From NCBI RefSeq assembly GCF_028858725.1, contig NC_084774.1:6918001-6982000 (forward strand): a stretch of DNA of 64,000 nt. The letters are read 5' to 3'. Every line of letters starts with the position of its first letter. Position 1 is the stretch's first letter. Both the position numbers and the translations under genes were made by a program. The notes beneath the pieces were generated by a model. That model ran no database searches and had not been told where the DNA came from. It was given only the letters and a program-made list of their open reading frames with translations. This DNA comes from Colius striatus. Taxonomy: Eukaryota > Chordata > Aves > Coliiformes > Coliidae. Below are positions 54,701 through 64,000 of this stretch, in pieces.

Positions 54701-57211
54701 CTAGTACAAGTGTACATTTGTAATGTACCTCAATGCAATAAAGGATCAATGGCATATCTGAACTGTATATATGTGTACTTAAATGAACCTGCATGTACAT
54801 AGACACTACAGACTAAACTGACCTACCTGTATTTGTTCTCTGAAGGTAACATCAAACACACACAACTCTGGGGCCACAGGACTCCCAGATGTGCCACCTC
54901 CAGCACTAGGACTGCCCTGGCACATTCTGGGGTGCCATCCACAGGGTGAACCCCAGGGGCTCTGCTGCCCCACGGGGGCTGAGGCAGCGCGGAGCCCGTG
55001 CCACCAACCACAGCATGATTGGCAGCAGAGCTTCCACACAGCAAGAGATTTCGGGAGCCTGGTGTGACCCTGGTGCTCTGGGTGACATCCCACCTGCCCA
55101 CACCACGGCTGCCCAGTGTTCTGGGGAGGGCTCCTCTGGCTGGGAGGGGTGGGCATGGGAGAGCAGGGCCTGGATGGGAGTGTGGGGCCCCAGCTGTCTT
55201 CGGGGTGCAGGTCATCTCCTCCTGAAGCAGATGCTCAGGCTCAGCTGGGAGTGCTGTGGCATGTGCCTGGGGAGCAATGCCAGCCTGGGCACAGGCACCT
55301 GCCACGTAGGCAGGTATGGCCAGGCGAGAGGAGGCCGCTCTCACGAAGCACCGACCTGATAAAGCCTCCCCTAACAGTTGAGCAAAGCGGCCTCTGGAAG
55401 AGGGGCCAGAGAAAGAGCTGGAAAAGCAAAGGCAATTAAAGGTAGAAATCAGACACCATCTTTGGAAAAGGTTCTGAAAGAGCTTTTTTGTTCCTAAACC
55501 AGATTTTTTTGTAAATCTCTGGATCCCATCCTTTGGGGCTTGCTACCCACCCTTCTAATAAATATCACTTACCACCAACAATAAAGTCTCCCACATTAAA
55601 CAGCTCTCACTAAATAAAAACCTTCTACTGAAGAAGCTTAGCTGAGTTAGCTTGGCAAAAATAAGGAGCTATGACTACTCTCCATAAATACATCAGCGGA
55701 TAAACACCAGAAACTATTTAAGTTAAAGGACAATGTTGGCTCCAAAACAAACCAGGAATGAACCAGCCACGACTTAATTCAAACTAGAGATTTAAATAAC
55801 GTTTCTAACCATTCAAAGGCAGTGAAATTCTGGAATAGCCTCCCAAGAACAAAAGTGAAGGCGAGACATGGAACCAATTTTGAGCTGAGATCTGATTAGT
55901 TTGTGACAGAACAGCCTGACACAGCATTTGGCTGCACTGCTCAGCTCAAGAGTTTCCCTTCTAAACCTTGATTTCTATTAGAAAATAATCTCTTTTTTGT
56001 TTAAATCTTCAAGTAGCTGCAGCGCACAGCAACCATCCAAGGCAACATGGGCACAGCAAAAATGTACAGGTACCAGGAAGCAGGAAGGTTAACCGGGACG
56101 TTTATTTTGCTGGTTCGCCAAAACTATTGCAGATGGGCTGGAAAAAAAAAAGGGAGAGGGGAAAAAAAAGGAGGCTGGAGCAAACAGTTGAAGTTAAGAG
56201 CAGTGCTGCAGGAGCTGTCATGTGGGGCTGCAAGAGGGAAACTTCCTGGTTGCAGATGAGCTGCTGCCTCGCGGATCCCTCGGAGACAACAATGGCTCGA
56301 AGCACTCACAGCAAGGCTGCGTTATTCTCTGTGCTTGCTCTCTGCAGAACAGCTTGTTCTCTCTGAACAATGAAAAGGATTCCAGGTCAGGATGGAAAAG
56401 TTACGATGTGCTAGTTCTCAAGTGATTAAAGGGAGACTTGGAGATGTAATAGCCTGCTACAGTCAGTCTCCAGGAGCACAGGGGAAAATATTCTAGCCAG
56501 CAAGAGACAAATGACACCAACCTCCATCTCCTGCGTTGCCTGGGTCTGGGAACCTCCTACTTATTGGAGAGTGTGCAATGCTAAACCTAACGTCCGTGGG
56601 GATGAAAATCTCACCCAACTCCCACCGGGCTTCAACGCAAGACCGGCGGGTTTCTTCTCAGCCACCTTTCCTCAGACACACGTACACGCTTGCGTGCCCA
56701 CAAAGCCCCTCAGTGCCAGGGCTGAAGGACCAGAAAGGGCAGAGACACTCTGTGCAGCCTTGAGAGAACAAACACCTCAACGGACAGATGAAAAAACAGA
56801 AAACCAGAAAATAAAGTACTGTGCCATGTCCATATCTAAGCAATGACCTTGTTTACACAACGTCTGAGATTTGTTATGCTTGTATAGGCAGCTGTAGGCA
56901 TCGGTATATGAATATGAACTCTGAACGTCTGTCCGCTGGAAAGCAAACGAGAGCACCCCACGTCCTGGGTGCGAGCGGAGCCGCCGCCTCCGCCAGCCCT
57001 CAGCCGTGCCACGGCCGTGCAGAGCCCGGCACCCAGTGTCTGCACACACCCCCTCTCGGGTGCTGAGCTCAAAGGTCTCGCTCATGGCAGTGCTTTACCG
57101 CCACGTCCTGCCTCCCGAGGTTCGGATCAGGCCGGCCCGTGGGTTTTCTTAAAGACCAAAAAACTTTCTTCTCGAGGGTAAGAGTGGATCCTCCGGGGCT
57201 GAGGTGTGAAC
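51740..57211 (-). other. ZHX3: ZHX3 3' untranslated region (about 5.5 kb)
   Basis: Continues from the stop codon (57214-57212) to the distal poly(A) signal without a recognisable gene on either strand. It is more AT-rich than the PLCG1 introns and contains no CR1, in contrast to PLCG1 introns 4-17. AT-rich patches lie near 54680-54810 and 55550-55810. A possible internal AATAAA on the minus strand lies near 56101-56106 and could give a shorter 3'UTR. The single-exon nature of this stretch is inferred from the lack of visible coding sequence and the terminal signal. Confidence 0.7.
51755..51760 (-). terminator. ZHX3: ZHX3 polyadenylation signal
   Basis: TTTATT on the + strand is AATAAA on the minus strand. 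The sequence just beyond it on the minus strand (lower coordinates, about 51695-51735) is G/T-rich, as expected for a downstream element. It is the most distal good signal before the PLCG1 tail, so it most likely ends the long ZHX3 last exon. Confidence 0.75.
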
Positions 57212-60200
57212 TCAGTCTGTTTCTGAAAGAGAACAGAGGTGTCAGGGGCTTGCAGCCAGTGGGATGCCAGGTGGGGAAGAAGGGGTGCAGGAGTGCCTCA
57301 GGATGGGCAAAAATGAGAGCCTCGGTGGAGTCAGCCACAGAGGAAGGCCACCCCCATTCGGAGGGGCAGGAAACCCTGGTGAGCAATGGGCAGCAGCAGG
57401 GCTAAGACAGGACACGGTGTGAAGCTGTGAATCCTCGCTGAGCACCTCCTGCCTCTGTGCCACGAGGGGTGACAGGACCACCTCGCTCTGGGTGGCATCA
57501 AGCCATGCTCAGAGGGTGCTAGCAGAGGCATGGCCATTCCTGGCATGGACACAGAAGCCAGACCATCATCCCTCCCCAAACCAGTCCTGCCCCATCCTGC
57601 CTCCTCAGCCACCCCCCAGCACATCCAGACCACTTTACAGGAGTAAAGGCAGGGTCCCATTCAAACCCACACTGCATCTCCTCCAAATCAGATGGGGGAG
57701 GGAAGCAATGAATTTTAGTTGATTTTTAGTAATTGTTGTTAAGCTTACAGCCACGAAAGAGGCATGTGGGAGACTCCAAAGCAAGGCAGAGAGGCTGGGA
57801 AAGATCCCAGCTGCCCAGCATGCAACCCATGGACAGGGCAAGCGCTCAGCCATCCCCATCTGGTGGGAACCCTGCCAGGGAGGAAACGGCTCCCAGCTGC
57901 ACTTCTGAAGAGCCCAGGAGGGCTTGGAAACCACCTCTCCTCTACGTGCACACACACAGATGCTTTTCAAAAGCGAGTCCTGGAGGGGGGTAGGGCCAGC
58001 AGCTGTACACTCCAGCCCTCCATGTCCTTTCCCTCCTTGCAGCCTCCATCTTTACCACTCGAGCCTTGCCCCATGCCAAACAACGATGCTCACATCTGGA
58101 GAGCTGGCAGCAGTAAGGGAGGAGGCTCTTGGCTGCACAGGCAGGCAGGGGTTACTTCTGCTGCCTGAGGCCAGGGGAGGCGTGGAGGGAGCTTGTAGCA
58201 GGGGACACAGCAGCCAGGCCCCTTCCTTCCCAAACAGCAATCCCATAAACTCAAGGGCTACCTTCCCCCAGGGCAGGTAAAGGGACCAGCCACTGTTGCT
58301 GGTTTTACTTCAGCTTAAAATAAAGCCAGGACTTGGCTTCAGAGCGGAGTCAGCACGCAGTGCCCACAGCAGGCTGCCCCACAAGAGCAGCAGCACCTCA
58401 ATGGACCCTCCTCATCCTCTCCCAGAGGGATTTCCTCTCTGCTCTCCCAGCGAAACCCCAAACAGCAAGACCAGCCACTAAGCCCTTCCCCTCAAGCCTC
58501 AGTTTCGCAGGCAGCAAATGCTGATGGCTGACCCAAACCCTTGGGCCCTGCCCCAGGCAGGGGCCTTACCAAGCCGCGTGGCGGGCGGCGGGCCGGGGGC
58601 GTCGGGGGTCCCGGCGCTGCCTTCCTGGCCACCCGGCTCCCACGACTCGCTGCTCTCCGACACCTCTGAGACAGCCTCGCACGGCCCTTTCCGGCTTCCC
58701 GGCGCCTCGCCCGCCTCCTCGGGGCCGGCACCTTTGCTCTCCTCCTCGGCCTTCACTGCAAACCACACCTTGAGCTGCTGGGCGCTGAGGTGGGCGCGCT
58801 CGCAGAGGCCGGCCACGTCCTCCTCCCGCAGCCCCTTGTGCTTCTCGTAGTAGTCGTCCAGCAGCTCCCGGCCGGCGGGGCTGAGCTCCAGCAGCCCCGG
58901 GGGGAACACCCCCCGCCTGTAGTTCTCATACCACTTCAGCTGCCCGTTCTTGTAGCCGTACCGGCTGTCCCCGAACCAGCGAATGACTTCGGCCCGCGGC
59001 AGACCCGTCTGGGAAACGATGGCGTCGTACTCCTGGTTCGTGGGCCGCTGGGTCTGCACGAACATTTGCTTCAGCAGGTGCCGCTGCTGGGCTGTCTTTT
59101 TAAAGTTGAGTTTGGTTTTTGGGGGGGTGGGCGGCCGGCTGGAGCTGCCGTCCCCTTTCTCGTTTGCGCCGGTCCCCGGTAACTCGTTTTTGCCGTTGGA
59201 CTCGGTCACTCGCAGGTTCTTCAGGTTGATTTTGATGGGACTGACTTTCCTCTCCATGGAGTTTGGGTTGTTGCCAGAGGCATCGATCGAGCCGTTTTCG
59301 CCCGCAGCCCTCAGCTCATCTGAGGAGTCCTCCCCTTCCCCACCACCATTTTCTGTCTCCTCCTCCTCCTGCCGAGCAGCCTCCTCCACTTTCTTATTCT
59401 CCTCCGCCACCTTCTTCTTCCTCCTCTCCGAGAACCAACTATCAATCTCCCTCCTTGTCATCTTCGTTTCTCCCCTCAGGCGGTTCACCTCCTCCTCCGC
59501 AGGAAGGGGATTTTGAGCAAAACTGCTCTCCAGGGCCTTCAGCTGCTCGGGCGCCCGCTCTTTGTACTTGGTCGGTGTGAAGTCAGGCGCCTGGTGCCAC
59601 GACTGTCGCCGCGGCGGGTGGTGAGGGGCCGGCGTGGCTGCCGCTGCCGCAGGGCTCAGCTCAGCTCCTCTGGGTGAGATGTCAAAGGTTATTTCGGGCA
59701 GAGAATCGAGAGCACTGTCTCCAGGGAAGACAGCCCGGCCGCCTCTCACGTTCCTGTAGTGGTACCTCCTATCACTGAACCATTTCCGAATCTCCTTGGT
59801 GGAAAGTCCCGTGATTTTCGTCAGCCGCTCGACTTCTGCCTGGCCAGGGAACTGGTTTCTGCAGAAGCTGCCTTTCAATGCTGAGAGCTGCTCGTGGGAC
59901 TTCTTGTTTTTGTACACGTTGGGATCTAGAAAGGTCTGTGAGGAGATGGCCGGGCAGGCAGTGAGCAGCGACTGGCCGCTGCTGACTACCTTCACACCCG
60001 CCGCGTTGCAGGAGCTCACCGTGCCGTGCTGCGCCGCTGCCTGTGGCTTGGGGACAGACGTCACTGCCAAGGTGAAGGAGGAGCTGGTGCCTTTCAAGCC
60101 ATTTGCCATGATGGGCTGGGTGACCAGCAGTCCCCCCGTCCCCTCCGGCTGTCCCACCACGTGCCCTGGTAGAGTCGCTTGGATCAGGTGGGGGACGCTC

Positions 60201-61339
60201 CCGGGGTTCGCAACCAGCGGCGTGTTCAACACAGTGATCGTGGGTTGTGGCACGGACTGAATAACGGTGTTGAACATCTTCTTCCTGGCATCTTCAATCT
60301 CCTCTGGTGACCAGCTGATGCCCTGCTTCAGCCTCTGGGCAGTGAACCAGATCTTCAGCTGCTCTTCTGGGTACTTGGTCACCACAGTCAAGTAGCAGAG
60401 CTCGGCTTTGGTGGGGTAGGGGAACTTGTGGAAAGAGTTTTTCAGGAAGCTGTTGGAATCCATGGCGGCGTTGTACGTTGGAATGCTGCTCAGGGGAATC
60501 ATCACCTTGGGAAGTGACTTGGATGTAGGTAGCTGTTGATGCAACGGGGGCTGCTGCTGCAGTGACACCAGTTGTGCAACACCCGCCTGCAGAACAGGCA
60601 CGTTTCCAATGATGGAGCCGTTCACTACATGAGATGATTTTGTTGAACTTGCAGTGGGCTGGCTCACAGGCACAGACCCGTTTGGGAATGAATGCTCTCC
60701 GTCTTTCACCTCTGACTCACTGCCCAATTGACTCGACACATTCTCCTTCAGCGTGTGGATTTTTTTGGCCTCGGGTTTACCTTTCATTATCTTCATGATA
60801 GGGGTTTTGGTAATGATAATTTCAGACTGGCCATCCACTCCTTCTTCCGGGACCTCTCCTGGAAGGTCGTGACTGCTGTTGGCCTCGCAGACACTTTGCT
60901 CCACAGTTGTACGACTGTCCTGCTTAACCACCCTCCAGATGAAGCTGCTTTCACCTGCGTGTGACTCCGCATTGTGGTGCGAGAGCCCTTCGTGGCTGTT
61001 TGCCAGAAAGTTGCACACAACACAAGCAAACACAGGATCTTTGCTAAAGTCTAAGTGCTCAGAGTCCAAGTGCCCAAAGAACTGATGTATGTCTTGAGAC
61101 CCAAAGTCACAAGACTTGCAGATATAAGTGTCACTGTCAGCAATGCCACGGTGCCCGTTAGACAAAGCTCCGTTATTCCCACTGCTGGCTCCAGCATCAC
61201 CAGTTGCTGGCCCTTCCGCAGGAGCATCTTGTTGCATTCCTACACGATCATTTTCTGCAGCATCCAGTTCAGTCTCCTGAAGTACCAGTGTTTTTACTGG
61301 TATCATGCAGGGAGTTGTGGATTTTCTTTTGCTAGCCAT
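57212..61339 (-). CDS. ZHX3: Zinc fingers and homeoboxes protein 3
   Basis: Nuclear transcriptional repressor that dimerises with ZHX1 and partners NF-YA in the known family. Coding parts are 61339-58570 and 57222-57212. Start is ATG at 61339 (GTGATGG context), giving MASKRKSTTPCMIPVK as in human; the upstream in-frame GTG is not used. Two C2H2 fingers have ligands Cys74/Cys77/His90/His95 and Cys106/Cys109/His122/His127. Five homeodomains lie at about 296-358, 477-535, 590-645, 745-800 and 815-865, each with the helix-3 Trp-Phe pair (331, 520, 635, 788, 859). An acidic Glu-rich stretch spans 652-675. The donor GTAAGG at 58569 follows codon Leu923 plus one G. The acceptor at 57224-57223 adds Glu-Thr-Asp and TGA, the same last residues as human, for 926 residues in all. 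Reading through the intron instead would add 23 unrelated residues and stop at 58499. Confidence 0.97.
57223..58569 (-). other. ZHX3: ZHX3 last intron (1.35 kb)
   Basis: Bounded by GTAAGG (58569 downward) and a TTCTCTTTCAG acceptor (ending 57223) on the minus strand. I see no coding sequence, repeat or RNA gene inside it; the small frames on both strands have no recognisable similarity. Confidence 0.9.
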
Positions 61340-64000
61340 CACTACAGTTGATGCAGATGGTTATTTTTCTTTCATTTAAATTAAAGTTGAACTTAGAAAG
61401 TGCTATTGCAAGCGTTCTGTGCTTTAGATTCCAGAAAATTCATCATGTGCCAAGGAGTTGTTGTCAAATGTTCACAAATGTTCATATTTGCCACTGAACC
61501 TGAGGACAAGGAGAGGGAGGAGGGGTTAGTTCCCTTAGCATTAGACAAAGCACAACTGTCAGAGTATTTAACTGTTTCACTCAACAAATCATTTGCTGCC
61601 ACTTTCCCTGGAATAAAATAACATGGCCTTAGATGTATTGAATTTCCACATATACAACCTGTCAATTACGTGTGAAAAAAAAAACCACACAAACATGTCT
61701 TTTTTACACACCACATCAAATTCTTATTTGAGGGGGAAACCCACCAAAATTTCCCCTCATCCTGTCAAGACCCTTCAGTGGTGTTTTGTGGGGGTGCAGA
61801 GCAGTGCCTGGGCTCCCCACACCACACACTGGGTTCCCGGCACAGCAGCATGCAGGAGGCCACACCAGGCAGGCTCCCTTTGGGAAAGCCACCTGCTTTC
61901 CATCACAACAGCCTGACCAAAACTCATCACATTCCCCACACGTTTTCTTTTCTTTGAAGTCCGTTCCCCAGCCATCCTGCCGGGAAGTCTCTCACCAGCT
62001 CAACACATCAGGCCTGTGCCAGGGCCTCAGCCTGGAGTGACACCCTGAGCTCTGCAGCAGGGAGTGAGAAGGTCCGTGTGTTTTAGCCCTCCTCACCCAA
62101 CAGGCCCACAAAGTGTCTGTGAGATTCCCTCCCCACTCCATGCACACTTGGTTACTGTTATAACAGCATCTGTTGGGTCTTGGTCTAGAGCTGCAAGAGA
62201 AAGCAAGGCCCCAAGACTCACGAGCAGCACCACCCCCTTGTTCCTGGCTCCCAGCTCTTCCCCTCCTACACTTTTGCACCTTTTGCCATTCATACAACTC
62301 AGTACACTGAGGGTATTTCCTAAGACAGTGTAATTTCTGTGCAACACAAGCTCATTTTACTGGGCTTGGGATGATCAGGGATCCATCACATTTCATAAAA
62401 AAGGAATCATTTTTCCTCTTCCAGCCTGTGGAAGGCCAGAGCATTGGCCTCAACCTTACTCCTGGCCTGATGCAGCTTTGCCATCTGCTCCATGCCCAAG
62501 ATCACAGTCTGAGGGCAGCAAAGCTGCCTGCTGTAGCTGGCACCAGGAGTCCCTTGCCAAGGACAGGGAAGGCAGCACATCCGAGGGAGCAATGCCTCTG
62601 CCTGGAACCCCGCTGTCAATCCTTCATACAGCAGCTCTGTTGGGTTTTTTTTCCTCTTAGAGGCAGGGATAGAATGGTATTTTTCCAGACTGCAAGGTCA
62701 CTTGGAAGCATATGGACACCCTGATTCACGTTACAAAGACTATGCCAGATTTTCCTGGGGTTTACAGTAACAGCAACGGAGCTTTATAAAAACACTCAAA
62801 AAAACCTGAACTAGGAAAAAAACCCCAGGCCCATTTATCATCCTACCAGATGACTCAGAGAGGTAACTCCTATCAGTTATAGCAGTTATGCACCAGAAGC
62901 TTTCTTCTCAGATCAGATATTCTGAGCTGATCTCATGCACTGAGAAATGCAGATGGGGCAAATGACTTCACAGTGCTTATGCAATACCTCCTCTGCTTAT
63001 TTTTGTCAGGAGCTTTGAGAACAGAGGAATGGAAGGTCCTAATGTAAAAAATATCAGATGGAGGACGTATGATTTGACCTCCCTAACTTCATTAGACATT
63101 CCTTACAGGAATTATTCTGAAAGTTGCCTTCAGTTTTTCCAAAGGAGAGGCCTGGATGGCCAGCTCCAGCCTCAGCTGCTCCCGGGCACTGATTAAAAGG
63201 CTTGATGGGAAAACGTAACTTCCCGTTACCATGGGCTGATCTGGGATTACAAAACAGTCCTGTAAATAGTGTTAGTCATCGCTGAACTTGGCACCAGAAA
63301 AGACTGTTTTCTATGCTAAAGATTTGTGAAAAGCTAGAAATTATAACTTAAAAAAAATTAAAATCTATAAATAAAAAAGGTATTAAAGCTGTGATTTATC
63401 TGGATTTAGCCAGTGTGAATTGCACACTCTCAATCCCTGCTTTATACCACTCTCATCCCACCTTTCTGTGGTTAGTCTTTCCCTCTGCAGAGGTCCAGAA
63501 AGTTATTCATTAGCATTAGCAAGTCGAATACTTGGATGACTATGAATGGGCTTTGCTATTCGGAGGGGAACAGCATCCGTTTGACACCAATCCCAAGATC
63601 CTCATTTTTGATGCTAAGTTAAATATTACACAATCCAGCAGGGTACCATGACCTTTCCAAATCGAGTCAATTAGGAAAAACACAGTAAGACCAGCCTGCA
63701 GGCTACAAAATATAGCTTTAAAGGCTGAAAGGAGTTCGTGTCAGGGAAGAAATGGTAAAAGGGAATTCTTATTTAATTTTACTCTGCAGCTCTAACATGG
63801 GCCTGGAAGAAACTGCTGGGTCCTCTGTAAGATTTTTTGTTTTCTGCAAACTCCTGACAGAGATCCAGTTCCAGAGACTCCATTAGTGAGACAGCTCGAG
63901 TCCCAGACGGATCTCATCATGGAGTCACCAGATACCAAAAGGATGATTTTTATCTGTTAACAGAGTAAATTTGATACAGAGCAACAGAGCGACACAAAGA
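61340..64000 (-). other. ZHX3: Region upstream of the ZHX3 start codon: 5'UTR and intron, unresolved
   Basis: ZHX3 in other vertebrates has non-coding 5' exons far upstream, so this stretch should be the 5' edge of the coding exon followed by intron. The nearest minus-strand AG dinucleotides before the ATG (for example near 61343) have only weak pyrimidine tracts, so I cannot fix the acceptor. From about 62750 onward the DNA becomes AT-rich. No coding exon, CpG island or clear CR1 is visible. Confidence 0.55.

Noticed and set aside
58499-58569. C-terminal 23 residues of the unspliced ZHX3 frame as genuine protein
   Set aside because: They begin at a consensus donor and have no counterpart in the family; the spliced ending matches the known ZHX3 C terminus.
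61340-61342. GTG one codon upstream as the ZHX3 start
   Set aside because: The adjacent ATG at 61339 is in good context and gives the known MASKRKST N terminus.
1-64000. CRISPR arrays, operons, bacterial ribosome-binding sites, tRNA or rRNA genes
   Set aside because: The window is vertebrate nuclear DNA with spliced genes. I saw no regularly spaced repeats of CRISPR type and no tRNA or rRNA signature.

Overview
The window is nuclear DNA from a bird. Two genes can be read at base level: PLCG1 (phospholipase C gamma 1) on the + strand and ZHX3 (zinc fingers and homeoboxes 3) on the - strand, pointing tail to tail. The avian call rests on many CR1 LINE fragments, several ending in the typical CR1 3' tail (ATTCTATGAT-type repeats), on two protein sequences close to but distinct from mammalian ones, and on the absence of Alu, B1 or L1-like sequence. 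PLCG1 next to ZHX3 is a conserved vertebrate gene order.

Layout. Bases 1-2200 are upstream intergenic sequence with no gene I can support. A CpG-rich promoter region (about 2230-3700) holds a 190-bp TG/CG tract and PLCG1 coding exon 1 (start codon 3151). Intron 1 is 19 kb (3353-22597) and carries a 66-bp minisatellite, one CR1 reverse-transcriptase fragment and a few candidate regulatory clusters. Coding exons 2-32 run from 22598 to 50737. All 32 joins keep the reading frame and give a 1282-residue protein (1281 with an alternative acceptor), against about 1290 in human. Its domain order is PH, EF hands, X catalytic box, half PH, nSH2, cSH2, SH3, half PH, Y catalytic box, C2 and tail. The catalytic histidines, the calcium ligands, both SH2 arginines and the regulatory tyrosines are present. 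Introns 4-17 hold eight clear CR1 fragments, seven of them antisense to the gene.

PLCG1 ends at a poly(A) signal at 51311. About 440 bp further on lies the oppositely oriented poly(A) signal of ZHX3 (51760-51755). ZHX3 has a 5.5-kb final exon that is almost all 3'UTR, a 1.35-kb intron, and one large coding exon (58570-61339) with two C2H2 zinc fingers and five homeodomains. The last three residues and the stop codon are spliced in from 57212-57222, giving 926 residues. Bases 61340-64000 are upstream of the ZHX3 start codon, and I could not resolve its 5' non-coding exons there.

The two genes do not form a pathway. PLCG1 is a receptor-tyrosine-kinase effector that hydrolyses PIP2 at the membrane; ZHX3 is a nuclear transcriptional repressor. 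I found no undescribed system. The more unusual points are a 23-nt micro-exon with a weak donor and a four-residue loss, an inverted-repeat pair around PLCG1 exon 5, a UG-repeat directly after a splice donor, a perfect IR0 nuclear-receptor palindrome flanked by GATA motifs, and the short gap between the two gene tails.
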